A stretch of 64,000 bases of DNA from JAMOAW01 sp039908535. Lineage in GTDB: Bacteria > Pseudomonadota > Magnetococcia > Magnetococcales > JADFZT01. The position numbers and the translations under genes were made by a program. The DNA is taken from contig JAMOAW010000026.1 in the NCBI GenBank assembly GCA_039908535.1, positions 1 to 64,000 of the forward strand, in the 5' to 3' direction. The notes under the pieces were generated by a model that saw only the letters and a program-made list of their open reading frames with translations, was not told the origin of the DNA and made no database searches. The stretch's first letter is position 1; each line of letters opens with the position of its first letter. This document shows, one piece after another, positions 17,760 to 26,730 of this stretch.

Positions 17760-20700
17760 CTATCCATCCACTATATCCAATATCGGTTGCCCACTCAACA
17801 CTTGGTCAATGGTCTCCAACAAACGTTTTTTGCGAATAGGTTTAGACAAATGCAAGGTACATCCGGCTTGTAAACAACGGTCTCGATCGGCTTTAAAGGT
17901 ATGGGCGGTCAACGCAATGATGGGGATGGGAGAGAGATTTTTTTCTTTTTCTAATTGACGAATCTGGGCTGTAGCCGCCAAACCATCCAAAACCGGCATC
18001 CGAATATCCATGAGGATCAGATCAAAAGAACCCTTTTGAAAAGCCTCTACCGCAAGAGCCCCATTTTGAACAATTTCCAACTGATAGCCGGTTTTGCTCA
18101 AAAAAGAACTCATGACCATGGCATTGTCTGGGGCATCCTCTGCCACAAGAATGCGCAGGACGTTCTTTTTGGGTTGCTCAATAACTGTTTCTTGAACAAT
18201 GGGTTCTAGCGGATTTATCTCCTCTTCACAAGGTTCCAAATTCAGAAAAAAATGAAATCCCCCCCCGACTTTTCCTCGGCTTTCCGCCCAAATTTTACCG
18301 CCCATTTGTTCTACCAAATGTTTACAAATCGATAACCGCAACGTCGCCCCACCCAAAGAGGGTCCAGAGGTGGCTTGGCTCTGACTGTTGGCTTCAAAAA
18401 GCGTGTTTAACAAACTGAGGGGAATTTCTCGACCAGAAGCAACGATGGAAAAACGCACCCCATCCATTTGATGACGTTCCTGCTGTATCTGAATGGCAAG
18501 AGTGCCATTGGGAAATAAATGAATGGCATTGCTGATCAAATTGGTCAATATTTGCCGCAAACGAACCGGGTCGCCCCAACGATGCAGCAACAAAGCTGGC
18601 TCTTCATGATAGGTGATGGTCACCCGTTCTGCGTGAATAAGAGGTTGAAAGGTATCGATCACCCGCTTCATAAGGGTATCCAGATGAAAAAGCGAACGCT
18701 CAATCTTAAGTTGACCCGATTCCAATTCGCTCAGATCTAAAAGGTTGCTCAAAAGTGCAAATAAAATCTCCTGGTTTTTAATCAAAACATCCAGATGCTG
18801 CTTATATTCAAAAGGCAAATTGGCCTCAGAGAGCATCTCGCCCATCCCCATAATGGCGTTGATGGGTGAACGAATTTCATGACTCATCGTCGTTAAAAAG
18901 GCACTCTTGGCCTGATTGGCGGCTTCGGCTTCCAATTTAGCCTCCCGCATGGCCTCATGCCGCTTGCGTTCGCTGATATCCCGTAAAAAAGCCAAAACAT
19001 AGGGTTGATGGTTATACTTTTGAAAACTTGCCGTCACTTCGATGGGAAAAACCGAACCATCAGAACAGCGAGCAACCGTCTCAAAAGAGAGATTGCCCTT
19101 CCGTTGTAACTCATCCCATTGCGAGGGCCAAACCTTCCGGGGAAATCCTGGGCCAAGATCGGTCACCGATTTGCCAATCAACGCCTCTTTACTATAACCA
19201 AGAAGCCGACAAGCCGCTTGATTGACAAAGAAAAAACGACCTGTATCGGCAATCCAAAAAACCGCTTCATGGGTTTGTTCCAATGAAAATTGCCCCAGGA
19301 TAAGTTCGTTTTCTTGTTGTTTGCGTTGGCTGATATCCAAAATCAGACCAATAACTCTTCCCTCTTCGCCTGACGGCGTCTGATCAATGGCTCTGGCCAA
19401 CCATTGAATAAAAATGATCTCTCCAGATTTGCGCTTCATGCGTATTTCAATATGGCAATCCCTAGCTGCACCACTCATCATCGCCTGATAGGCTTTAAAA
19501 AACTGGGGTTGATCTTCTGGGAGAATATGTTGGGTCAACCAGGGCTCAAGGGTGATCAAGGCGGGGATATCCTCCACCTCATACCCCAAAATTTGTGCCC
19601 AACGTTGGCTAAAATAGTACCCTTTGCTCATGGGAATGGCATGTTCATACACCCCAGCCCCCGATATTTCCATGGCCAACAGCAGGCGTTGCTCACTTAA
19701 CCGAATCGCCTTTTCCCGTTCCGAAATCGTGGCGACAAAAAATGCCAACGATCGGCCCATCGCACCAATTTCATCCTTTTCTAACTCAGGAATAGGCGTA
19801 TCCTCCCCCTGCGCGTGCGCCACCATGGCGGCTTGTAAGGCGTTCAAGGGACGAATGACCCGACGAATGACATAAAGGATGATCCAAAAAGCGGTCAATG
19901 CACAAACAATCGCCAACAAAATTAAAAAACGACTTTGTGAGGCGGCAAAACGGTTGAGTTCTAGGTTGTAAGAGTCAATCTCGGCATGAATTTGGTTCAT
20001 CATTTTTTCCACCGAACTGGCAAAACGATTGGCAAAAAATTGTGAACGACTCATTTGTGCCGTCAGTTGTCTCTCCAAACGAATTTCAGTACTGCGCAAT
20101 TGAAACAAATTGTCCGTGCCACTGATCAACTCACGCAAGGTGTTCATCGAAACCTGTAAAGCCTCTTTCCGTTCATTATCGGGTTGATTTTTTATACTCT
20201 GTTGCCACTCTTGAGAAAGTGAACTGGCTTGCAGATTCAACTCTTGGACAAGATGAAACTCAGTGGCACTATAAACACTCAAAAAAAGTTGGAAAAGTTT
20301 ATCTAAAGTGTCATTCAAAGGGACTAAAGTCGGGGTGGACTCAAGAGATTCTTGTTCGGGAGACTCTTCAGATTTAAAAGGAGGTGGCAAGGTGAGTTCA
20401 TAAAGACTATTGCGCAACGCCATAAAATTTTCAACTTTTTGTTTCAGTGCCTCCCTGGTGCTGATCCTTTTTTCCATAAGGCTATCAATGGACTGGATAT
20501 TTTCATCCAGATCCTTGATAAAATCTTGAATAGAAAGGATATCTTTTTGATCAATACCAAAAGAATCCAAGCGTTGCGTCAAAGTTTTCATCCAAACCAA
20601 TTGATCATTCAGTCGAAAAATTTCTGTCTTGCGCATGGCGTCTGTTTCAGCATTGGCCAACGCAGGGGTTGCCGCGACAATGGCCTCACTCTGCCGACCC

Positions 20701-20879
20701 AATTCATAGGCAGCGGCGATTTTTTCAATGTCTTTGAGAGAAATCTGATGCAACCCCTCCTGAAACACATGAAATGAATAAATACCTATCCCACTGGCAA
20801 TAAAAGTCAGTACGGTCATAACAACCCAACTAGAAAAAAGTCGGTAGGTCACACCAAATCGAAAAAAAGACATTCTCAA
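17760..20879 (-). CDS. Membrane hybrid histidine kinase with degenerate ATP-binding domain
   Basis: 1039 residues. TM1 is near 17-36, followed by a long helical periplasmic sensor (about 40-315), TM2 near 315-338, HAMP, PAS1 (about 395-515), PAS2 (about 525-645), HisKA with the phospho-His near 666 (LTTMSHEIRSPINAIMG), HATPase (about 775-880) and REC (about 905-1030; acceptor Asp in LILMDIRMPVLDG). The HATPase region is eroded. The G1 box reads VASGREIP where DTGIGIP is expected, so the ATP-binding Asp is lost. The G2 box reads SLGGATLRLSIC instead of GGTGLGLAI. The N-box Asn (LISNAIHLF) remains. It may be a kinase-dead receptor or phosphatase acting next to the chemosensory operon; that is inference. 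The start at 20879 is uncertain by a few codons. Confidence 0.88.
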   Translation of the reverse strand: MRMSFFRFGVTYRLFSSWVVMTVLTFIASGIGIYSFHVFQEGLHQISLKDIEKIAAAYELGRQSEAIVAATPALANAETDAMRKTEIFRLNDQLVWMKTLTQRLDSFGIDQKDILSIQDFIKDLDENIQSIDSLMEKRISTREALKQKVENFMALRNSLYELTLPPPFKSEESPEQESLESTPTLVPLNDTLDKLFQLFLSVYSATEFHLVQELNLQASSLSQEWQQSIKNQPDNERKEALQVSMNTLRELISGTDNLFQLRSTEIRLERQLTAQMSRSQFFANRFASSVEKMMNQIHAEIDSYNLELNRFAASQSRFLILLAIVCALTAFWIILYVIRRVIRPLNALQAAMVAHAQGEDTPIPELEKDEIGAMGRSLAFFVATISEREKAIRLSEQRLLLAMEISGAGVYEHAIPMSKGYYFSQRWAQILGYEVEDIPALITLEPWLTQHILPEDQPQFFKAYQAMMSGAARDCHIEIRMKRKSGEIIFIQWLARAIDQTPSGEEGRVIGLILDISQRKQQENELILGQFSLEQTHEAVFWIADTGRFFFVNQAACRLLGYSKEALIGKSVTDLGPGFPRKVWPSQWDELQRKGNLSFETVARCSDGSVFPIEVTASFQKYNHQPYVLAFLRDISERKRHEAMREAKLEAEAANQAKSAFLTTMSHEIRSPINAIMGMGEMLSEANLPFEYKQHLDVLIKNQEILFALLSNLLDLSELESGQLKIERSLFHLDTLMKRVIDTFQPLIHAERVTITYHEEPALLLHRWGDPVRLRQILTNLISNAIHLFPNGTLAIQIQQERHQMDGVRFSIVASGREIPLSLLNTLFEANSQSQATSGPSLGGATLRLSICKHLVEQMGGKIWAESRGKVGGGFHFFLNLEPCEEEINPLEPIVQETVIEQPKKNVLRILVAEDAPDNAMVMSSFLSKTGYQLEIVQNGALAVEAFQKGSFDLILMDIRMPVLDGLAATAQIRQLEKEKNLSPIPIIALTAHTFKADRDRCLQAGCTLHLSKPIRKKRLLETIDQVLSGQPILDIVDG

Positions 20880-21007
20880 CTCCTATTGAAAGTTTCCGTG
20901 GCAACCAATCGCAGATATCTTGTGCGCGGGGCCAGAGGGACTCCTGTACCAAATGAGCATTATACCCGATTTGGGATATTTGTACTACTTTTGAAAATGA
21001 TTAACAG

Positions 21008-21051
21008 AATGCCCACGGACAAAAAAATCAAAACCCTGGGGGGCGGTTCTG
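21008..21051 (+). repeat. Family A fragment cut by a family C element
   Basis: ATGCCCACGGAC, AAAACCCTGGGGGGCGGTTCTG: the left end joined directly to the GGGGCGGTTCT hairpin arm, as in the short form of A. It then stops exactly where the C element's GGTACC begins. Confidence 0.65.
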
Positions 21052-21265
21052 GGTACCACCACACGTAACCGTGGTCATTTGTTTTTTGATTTTATTATTT
21101 AAAAAAAAAGGGGTCTGGGCGATTGCCCCCAGGATTTTGCTTTTGACCTCGGTTTTGCTTTCTTAAAAAAGCAGGGGGATTGGGGGGATGCAATCCCCCA
21201 AGGTCTTGACTTTGCTTTTTATTCAGGCGACTCGTTCATCGTCCACACTTAAATGTGGTGGTACC
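21052..21265 (+). repeat. Family C element, complete (214 bp)
   Basis: Begins GGTACCACCACACGTAAC and ends AAATGTGGTGGTACC, so the termini are inverted repeats of about 12-17 bp. The interior has TCTGGGCGATTGCCCCCAG, CTCGGTTTTGCTTTC, GGGGGGATGCAATCCCCC and GTTCATCGTCCAC. No open frame encodes a transposase, so it is MITE-like. It fills most of the 490-bp gap between 20880 and 21371; the rest of that gap shows nothing recognisable. Confidence 0.85.
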
Positions 21266-21371
21266 TTAAAACAATACACGATACAATATCTATTTGGCTT
21301 TTTTAAAAAAAAGAGTCAAAATAAAACCAACGTAAATTGATACCTAGAACCAACTTGGAAGGAAACCAGAC

Positions 21372-21779
21372 ATGAAATTTATCAAAGCCATCCCACTCAC
21401 TGCCTATTTGTTACTTTTTTTTAATGTGATTGTTTATATCAGTCAATCCCGGCCAGATATCAACCTACAGGTTACGGCTTTTGCCTTTACTTTGCAATCT
21501 GGCACCCACTTTGCCGCCAGTGTTGGAGATGTTTTATTGATGTTTGGGGTGTTATTTTTGTATGTTGAAATTTTTAAAGCAACACGCAGCTCCCCAGCAT
21601 CAATATTAGACCATTTTCTCTCAATGCTCGTGTTTGTTGGATTTTTAATTGAATTCTTGCTGGTGAGTTGGGCCGCAACACCGCTCTTTCTTCTCCTGGC
21701 CTTGATGGCCTTTTTGGATGTAGTGGCCGGTTTTACCGTGACAATCTCCACCGCACGTCGTGACTTTAGTCGAGATTAA
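21372..21779 (+). CDS. Small four-helix membrane protein of unknown function
   Basis: 135 residues with four predicted membrane segments: about 8-24 (PLTAYLLLFFNVIVYI), 48-68 (AASVGDVLLMFGVLFLYVEI), 83-103 (FLSMLVFVGFLIEFLLVSWA) and 105-125 (LFLLLALMAFLDVVAGFTV). It ends in a charged tail (TARRDFSRD). AAGGAAACC about 6 bases before the ATG supports the start. I do not recognise the family. It is a lone plus-strand gene flanked by repeats and convergent with ccmE. Confidence 0.7.
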   Translation: MKFIKAIPLTAYLLLFFNVIVYISQSRPDINLQVTAFAFTLQSGTHFAASVGDVLLMFGVLFLYVEIFKATRSSPASILDHFLSMLVFVGFLIEFLLVSWAATPLFLLLALMAFLDVVAGFTVTISTARRDFSRD

Positions 21780-21790
21780 TAGGACGGAAT

Positions 21791-21955
21791 GAACATGATG
21801 CCCTTCGGGCAAAAAATCAAAATTAAAGGCAAAACCTTGGTGGATGAATCCCCCAAACCCCCTCTTTTTTTTTAAGAATTGAAAAAGAAGGGTGGGGGGA
21901 ATTGGGGGGCGGTTCTCCGCCCCCCAAGGTCTTGATTTTTGTTTTTCCAATACAT
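21791..21955 (+). repeat. Family A repeat, full length
   Basis: A full copy between the convergent ends of the membrane protein gene and ccmE. The left end is GAACATGATGCCCTTCGGGC and the right end TTTTTCCAATACAT (one change from the consensus CCGATACAT). Confidence 0.88.
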
Positions 21956-21996
21956 AAACAAAAAAAATCCAAATCCTGGGGGATTCATTCAAACCC

Positions 21997-22452
21997 CTAT
22001 TGCAACGATTTAATCAAAGACTCCTTGGCCTTAGCAATCCCCTCTTGAGTCATCTCCACGGGCACATAATCTTCCGAATGCTTGGCCAAAATAGAACTTG
22101 CTTCAAAAGTCTGCCCCGACTTATACATCCCCTCCACCACCACTCCCTGCCCTTCGCGAAAAAGATCAGGTACGATCCCATCATAATAGACAGGAAGATG
22201 GCTTTTGCCATCGGTAACCAAAAAACGAATTTTGAGGGTGTTCTCCTCCTTCTGCAAAGATCCCTCTTGCACCATACCCCCAATACGCAATTTATGGTTA
22301 TCCAACTCCCCCGCTTTAGCTAAAATTTCGCTCGGCGTATAAAAATAGACCAACGCCCCACTAAAAGAGGTCAGCACCAAAGAAATCAACGCCCCAGCCA
22401 CCAATACCAAAGTTACAATCATCCATGTGCGTTTAGTGGGTTTGATCATCAC
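21997..22452 (-). CDS. ccmE: Cytochrome c-type biogenesis heme chaperone CcmE
   Basis: 151 residues. A single N-terminal anchor (WMIVTLVLVAGALISLVL) precedes a periplasmic beta-barrel domain with LRIGGMVQEGSL and VYYDGIVPDLFREGQGVVVE. The heme-binding HxxxY motif is in LAKHSEDYVP. It receives heme from CcmC and passes it to apocytochrome c in System I maturation. The start (GTG 22452 or ATG 22449) lies inside ccmD, so the two are translationally coupled. The other ccm genes are not in this window. Confidence 0.93.
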   Translation of the reverse strand: MMIKPTKRTWMIVTLVLVAGALISLVLTSFSGALVYFYTPSEILAKAGELDNHKLRIGGMVQEGSLQKEENTLKIRFLVTDGKSHLPVYYDGIVPDLFREGQGVVVEGMYKSGQTFEASSILAKHSEDYVPVEMTQEGIAKAKESLIKSLQ

Positions 22453-22582
22453 GATTACGAGACTCCAAGGCTAAACGTTGGCTGGCTAAACCCAACCCAC
22501 GCAACGATAAAAAGGTAAATCCACCATAAACCACAGTGGCAAGAAGATAAATGGACAGCACATAATAGGTATAATCTACCAT
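22433..22582 (-). CDS. ccmD: Heme exporter small subunit CcmD
   Basis: A 49-residue ORF. The ATG at 22582 has AGGAGT 5 bases upstream. The sequence begins MVDYTYYVLSIYLLATVVYG, one membrane helix, followed by a basic stretch and the polar tail LESRNRDDQTH. This is the size and layout of CcmD, which stabilises the CcmC-CcmE heme-transfer complex. It overlaps the ccmE start by about 20 bases. Position directly before ccmE supports the call; sequence alone would not. Confidence 0.75.
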   Translation of the reverse strand: MVDYTYYVLSIYLLATVVYGGFTFLSLRGLGLASQRLALESRNRDDQTH

Positions 22583-22616
22583 ATTGGACTCCTAAAAAAC
22601 TGTTTAAGCAATACCC

Positions 22617-22792
22617 GGTACCACCACATTTAAGTGTGGACGATGAACGAATGCCTGAACAAAAAGCAAAGTCAAAACCTTGGGGGATGAATCCCCCAAA
22701 CCCCCTCTTTTTTTTAGGAATTGAAAAAGAAGGGTGGGGGGGAATTGGGGGGCGGTTCTCCGCCCCCCAAGGTCTTGATTTCTATTTTTCCA
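22617..22792 (+). repeat. Chimeric repeat: family C left end joined to family A
   Basis: 22617-22671 is the C terminus (GGTACCACCACATTTAAG through GAACAAAAAGCAAAG). It then runs directly into the A body (CCTTGGGGGATGAATCCCCC, T8, GGGGGGCGG hairpin), with the A right end eroded. The C right half is absent. It looks like recombination or insertion followed by loss, and fills the gap between rny and ccmD. Confidence 0.8.
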
Positions 22793-22840
22793 AATCAACA
22801 TCATCAACCCCCTGAAGGCTGAATCCCCAGCCGATATCAA

Positions 22841-24400
22841 CTACTGGGCAATCTCCGTAACCCGCATTTCCCGGATGACGGTGACTTTAATCTGTCCAGG
22901 GTAGGTTAACTCATTCTCAACCCGATTAGCGATATCCCGCGCCATCATCATCGCCCCTTCATCGTTCAAACGATCAAAGGCCACGATCACTCGCAACTCA
23001 CGCCCAGCTTGAATGGCATAAGATTTCTCCACACCCTGAAAATCCATGGCAATCCGTTCCAAATCCTCCAAACGTTTAATATACGTCTGTACATTCTCCC
23101 GCCGCGCCCCAGGACGGGCTGCAGAAAGAGCATCAGCAGCATTAGTCAACGGACCAAAAACAGAAATGGGTTCTATATCAAAATGATGCGACCAGATGGC
23201 ATTGACAACAATGGGCGACTCTTTAAACTTTTTTGCAAAGGTTCCACCAATGACCGCATGTGACCCTTGAACTTCATGGTCCATGCCTTTGCCAATATCA
23301 TGCAACAATCCACACCGACGCGCCAACATCACATCCAACCCCAACTCCTCTGCCATCATCCCACAAAAAAAGGCCACCTCTATCGAATGGGCCAATACAT
23401 TTTGGGTAAAAGAGGTACGAAACTTCAATTGACCGAGAAGCTTGACAATATTGATATCTATACCATTCAAACCAAGATCAAATAGAGCCTGCTCACCCGC
23501 CTCGCGAATCTCCTGATCGATATTTTTACGAGCTTTGCGTGCCACACTCTCAATCCGCGCCGGATGAATGCGACCGTCCAGAACCAACTCTTCTAACGTC
23601 CGCTTGGCAATCTGCCGGCGCACCGGATCAAATCCAGAGATCACTACCGCTTCTGGAGTATCGTCGATGATCAAATCACACCCTGTCGCCGCCTCCAAGG
23701 CACGAATATTCCGCCCCTCCCGACCAATAATCCGCCCCTTCATCTCTTCGGAAGGAATCGCCACCACCGAAACGGTATGTTCCCCAACCACCTCGCCCGC
23801 AAATCGCTGAATGGCCTGGGTTAAAATCTCCTGAGCCTTTTTATTGGCCGTGGCATAGACCTCCTCTTCCATCTCTTTGATCAAACGCGCCGACTCCTGA
23901 CGCGCCGCATCGGCAATGGAGGCCATCACCTTGGCCTTGGCCTCGGCTTCGGTCAAACGGGCAACCTTTTCCAACTGCAAATCAATCTCCTCCAATTTTT
24001 CCCGATAGAGATCTTTTTGCTGTTTGAGGTCCTCCAACTCTTTTTCCAGACGTGTCCGCCGCTTTTCTTGTTCTCTTTCACGTTGATCTATCTGATCAAA
24101 TTTGCGTTCCAGGAGTTCCTCTTTCTTATCCATACGACGTTGTTGCTCAAGCAATTCACGCCGCTGCTCCGCATATTTTTCTTCAATTTCTTTTTCGATA
24201 CGAATCACATCGCCGCGATTGCGTAATTGAACCTCCTGCACGACCTCTTCAACTTTTTTTTCAGCCGCAAATAAAATTTGCTTGGCCTGCTCCTCCTGAA
24301 TAACATGGAGAGCTTGTTGTTTTCGTCGATAAAAAACAAAATATGCAAAGGCGATTCCCCCACCGAGAACCGTCCCCACAAGAAAGAGGAAAAAGGTCAT
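22841..24400 (-). CDS. rny: Ribonuclease Y
   Basis: A 519-residue membrane-anchored endoribonuclease that initiates mRNA decay. TM helix is at about 3-22 and a long charged coiled coil at about 25-200. The KH domain has [19 protein letters not shown] near 220-240. The HD domain has [22 protein letters not shown] near 370 and [11 protein letters not shown]. Length matches the family. The 130 bases upstream are AT-rich (a TATTTATCTCC stretch on the plus strand reads as GGAGATAAATATA before the ATG) and hold no other gene. Confidence 0.96.
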   Translation of the reverse strand: MTFFLFLVGTVLGGGIAFAYFVFYRRKQQALHVIQEEQAKQILFAAEKKVEEVVQEVQLRNRGDVIRIEKEIEEKYAEQRRELLEQQRRMDKKEELLERKFDQIDQREREQEKRRTRLEKELEDLKQQKDLYREKLEEIDLQLEKVARLTEAEAKAKVMASIADAARQESARLIKEMEEEVYATANKKAQEILTQAIQRFAGEVVGEHTVSVVAIPSEEMKGRIIGREGRNIRALEAATGCDLIIDDTPEAVVISGFDPVRRQIAKRTLEELVLDGRIHPARIESVARKARKNIDQEIREAGEQALFDLGLNGIDINIVKLLGQLKFRTSFTQNVLAHSIEVAFFCGMMAEELGLDVMLARRCGLLHDIGKGMDHEVQGSHAVIGGTFAKKFKESPIVVNAIWSHHFDIEPISVFGPLTNAADALSAARPGARRENVQTYIKRLEDLERIAMDFQGVEKSYAIQAGRELRVIVAFDRLNDEGAMMMARDIANRVENELTYPGQIKVTVIREMRVTEIAQ

Positions 24401-24554
24401 GATTTATATTTATCTCCTTTCCGTGCCTCCCAAAGATGGGTCAGCAGGGAAATAGGCGTTTATTTATAACGTGTTTTATATTCAGAAGAGTCCAAAATAA
24501 CCACATGATCAACACCTGTTCCCATGGCTTAAAAACAAACACGCACATGTGGTG

Positions 24555-24710
24555 ATGAACATAATGCCCTACGGACAAAAAAATCAAAACCCTGGGGGAT
24601 GAATCCCCCAGACCCCCTCTTTTTTTTTAAAAATTAAAAAAAAAGGGTGGGGAGTATTGGAGGACGGTTCTCCGCCCCCCAAGGTCTTGATTTTTATTTT
24701 TCCGATACAT
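24555..24710 (+). repeat. Family A repeat, full length
   Basis: ATAATGCCCTACGGAC to CCGATACAT, with both hairpins and the T9/A9 run. It lies between the ygfA stop (24733) and rny. It accounts for half of the 332-bp gap; the other half (24401-24554) shows nothing beyond a likely rny promoter region. Confidence 0.88.
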
Positions 24711-24732
24711 AAACGATACCTATTGCAAAAAA

Positions 24733-25335
24733 TTAAATCCGATAAACACCACTGGTGCTGACCACCAGATTGAGAAGAATATCGTGTGGTTCTGAGGGCA
24801 ATTGGTCCACCTCTTGGAAATGATAGGCCAATCCAACAAGAAGAGGTCGATTTAAACCATTCGCACCCATTTTTAAACCTGCGGCCAATGCCCGATCATA
24901 ATACCCGCCCCCAAATCCCAAACGCCCTCCCTGGCGATCAAAGCCCAGCAATGGTACAAATAAAAGATCTAAAGCCTCCAACCCGGAAGAGTGCCACGGA
25001 TCTAAAAGCTCTTCTCTGTGGAGGGGTTCCAAAATACCAAACGCACCACTTTGTAACTGAGCATCTGGAGATATGAGGACAAATCGTAATGCCGAAGAGG
25101 ATTTATCCACAACAGGCACGTAAACTTTTTTTCCTAAACAATGCGCATTTTCAAACAGGAGAGCGGTATCCACTTCATTGTCTATGGGAAAATAGAGCCC
25201 GATGGAAGAGGCCTCCTGGTAAACACGAAGTGTGGTAACAAACTGAAAAACAATCCGACTCAGAGAGAAAATTTGTTCCTGAGTTAAATTTTTGCGACAC
25301 AGGCGCAACTGTTTACGAATGGTCTCTTTAGACAT
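24733..25335 (-). CDS. ygfA: 5-formyltetrahydrofolate cyclo-ligase
   Basis: 200 residues from the ATG at 25335 (MSKETIRKQLR). It converts 5-formyl-THF to 5,10-methenyl-THF with ATP. Family motifs are GLYFPIDNEVDT, FVPLLGFDRQGGRLGFGGGYYDR (phosphate-binding, near 130-150) and the terminal PHDILLNLVVSTSGVYRI. The protein could start up to 9 codons earlier at a TTG. It lies immediately downstream of the probable 6S RNA, the arrangement known from many proteobacteria. Confidence 0.93.
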   Translation of the reverse strand: MSKETIRKQLRLCRKNLTQEQIFSLSRIVFQFVTTLRVYQEASSIGLYFPIDNEVDTALLFENAHCLGKKVYVPVVDKSSSALRFVLISPDAQLQSGAFGILEPLHREELLDPWHSSGLEALDLLFVPLLGFDRQGGRLGFGGGYYDRALAAGLKMGANGLNRPLLVGLAYHFQEVDQLPSEPHDILLNLVVSTSGVYRI

Positions 25336-25383
25336 TTTTTGACATTTTGAAAACCCCCACAATACCGTGGGATCACTCTCTCT

Positions 25384-25535
25384 CGAACCCTTTCAATTAA
25401 AAATGGATCCATGAATAACTGCTTCCGGTAAACCTAACAAGTAGGCTCGCTCTTCACAGTCAGGGCCAGATCCGGGCTCAGTTGATCATCGGCCGAGGAG
25501 GAACGTTTTCCTCACGCATACCGCAGGGGTTTCAC
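25384..25535 (-). ncRNA. ssrS: Probable 6S RNA
   Basis: The non-coding interval between zapA and ygfA is where 6S RNA lies in many proteobacteria. On the minus strand it starts GTGAAACCCCTGCGG and has a GAGGAA-AACG-TTCCTC hairpin, an ACTGAGCCCGGATC stretch resembling the CTGAGCC segment of known 6S RNAs, and a CCTA-CTTG-TTAGG hairpin. The distal GGGTTC can close with GAAACCC at the start. The length of about 150 nt fits. 6S RNA binds the housekeeping RNA polymerase holoenzyme by mimicking an open promoter. Ends are approximate; no structure calculation was possible. Confidence 0.6.
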
Positions 25536-25542
25536 ACATTAT

Positions 25543-25827
25543 TTATCCGTTCAGCAATTGATCTGTCGTTGCGATCAACGCCTGGACCTTTTCGTTGCTG
25601 GTCGTCATGTTCTTAGCGATGCTCTTCTTAAATTGCAACAGATCATCGGCGATACTCAAGGCAGTCATGATGGCAATGCGATCACTCCCTTGCATTTTCG
25701 CGTGTCGGGTAATCTCCACCATAATATCTTCCACATAAGAGGCCAACGCGTGCCCATAGGCCTCTCCTTCTTCTGTTTTGACCTGAAACACCATCCCCTG
25801 GACACGTACTTTAACGGATTGGGTCAC
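25543..25827 (-). CDS. zapA: Cell division protein ZapA
   Basis: 94 residues. An N-terminal beta-strand region (VKVRVQGMVFQVKTEE) resembles the ZapA globular head, followed by SYVEDIMVEI, RIAIMTALSIADDLL and a C-terminal coiled-coil helix. ZapA crosslinks FtsZ protofilaments at the division site. Its position before 6S RNA and ygfA, and after a coiled-coil gene, is the standard proteobacterial neighbourhood. Confidence 0.9.
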   Translation of the reverse strand: MTQSVKVRVQGMVFQVKTEEGEAYGHALASYVEDIMVEITRHAKMQGSDRIAIMTALSIADDLLQFKKSIAKNMTTSNEKVQALIATTDQLLNG

Positions 25828-25861
25828 CAGGATCTCTCCTAAAAAGACGTAAACTCATCCG

Positions 25862-26164
25862 CTAAAGAACTTCATCAAACCGCTGGAGTAAATTTTCAAT
25901 CCGGTTGATGGTTTGATCCTTTTCTCCCTGTAAAGAGGCCAGTTTATTTTGAAGTTGCTCTTTTTCCTCGGTCAAACTGGCGATCTTAGCACCTTGATCA
26001 CTGACACTCTCTTTCAACCCCTGATTTTCCACCCGCAACGCCCGTATGGCCTGTGCCAATGCCTCCAAACGGCTTTCCAAGGTATTCAGCAGAGCATTTT
26101 GTTGAACAACAGGGGGAGTGCCATAGTATTCTAATCTGGTATCTAACTGCGAAAAATCATTCAT
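25862..26164 (-). CDS. Small coiled-coil protein, probable ZapB-like division factor
   Basis: 100 residues; residues 25-95 are almost entirely heptad coiled coil (LESRLEALAQAIRALRVENQ, LTEEKEQLQNKLASLQGEK). It lies 34 bases upstream of zapA in the same direction, where a TIGR02449/ZapB-like short coiled-coil gene is often found. Partnership with ZapA is inferred from position and structure only. Confidence 0.7.
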   Translation of the reverse strand: MNDFSQLDTRLEYYGTPPVVQQNALLNTLESRLEALAQAIRALRVENQGLKESVSDQGAKIASLTEEKEQLQNKLASLQGEKDQTINRIENLLQRFDEVL

Positions 26165-26418
26165 ATCGTGTCTCTCATCGACTCGTAAGTGGTTTATACA
26201 TCTACCACACCAAATTCAACATAAAAAAATCTCTTTATATTCTATAAAATCCTTATCCCCTCTGTCAAGGAAGACGCGTATGCCAACCATGTAATTTTAT
26301 TCTCTTCTCTTTCAGGAGTGAACCGTTTGGTTTGTCATGATCCTTAAAATTAGGTGGACAGGATCTTAAAAAAATATTATTTTTAAAAATTAAAGCAGAC
26401 AATCCTCCCATCTGGAAT
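26165..26418. other. Intergenic stretch without recognisable feature
   Basis: About 250 AT-rich bases between the coiled-coil gene start and a family D repeat. They probably hold the promoter of the division operon, but I see no convincing -35/-10 pair. AAATTAGGTGGACAGGATC near 26347 is reminiscent of insertion-sequence ends but is unsupported. Confidence 0.4.
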
Positions 26419-26717
26419 GGTAACCGTTCACCGAAGTAACATTTCGTTAATTGAAACTCAATGATTTATTGCTTTGGCGTAACCGTTCATATATTAATAA
26501 AAAAAAGGGGTCTGGGGGATTGCCCCCAGGGTTTTGTTTTTGACTTTTGTTTTTGACTTTTGTTTTTGACTTTTGTTTTTGACTTTTGTTTTTGACTTTT
26601 GCTTTTGACTTTTGCTTTTGCTTTTGAATTCGGTTTTGCTTTCTTCAAATAGCAGGGGGGTTGGGGGATGCAATCCCCCAAGGTCTTGTTTTTGATTTTT
26701 TTATCTGAACGGTTACC
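26419..26717. repeat. Family D repeat, long copy
   Basis: Left terminus GGTAACCGTTCACCGAAG (26419), a second internal copy GTAACCGTTCATAT (26479) and the right terminus ATCTGAACGGTTACC ending at 26717. Inside are GTCTGGGGGATTGCCCCCAG and five tandem units of 13 bp (GACTTTTGTTTTT) from 26542 to 26606. The GGGGGATGCAATCCCCC hairpin follows. The lysine-rich reading frames across it are repeat artefacts. Confidence 0.85.
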
Positions 26718-26730
26718 TGGAATACATCCT

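Noticed and set aside
21372..21779. CcmH/CcmI-like or other cytochrome maturation partner of ccmDE
   Set aside because: It is on the opposite strand, convergent, and lacks CxxC or TPR features.
25384..25535. SRP (4.5S) RNA suggested by CCGGAAGCAG
   Set aside because: The GGUC..GGAAGGAAGCAGCC apical loop is not complete, and the location fits 6S RNA better.
26330..26370. Possible insertion-sequence end (AAATTAGGTGGACAGGATC)
   Set aside because: No inverted partner, target duplication or transposase fragment is visible nearby.
26487..26681. Long Lys/Ser-rich ORF (also the equivalents at 60227-60412 and 60496-60699)
   Set aside because: They are readings through the tandem core units of family D and composite repeats, with no ribosome-binding site or codon bias.
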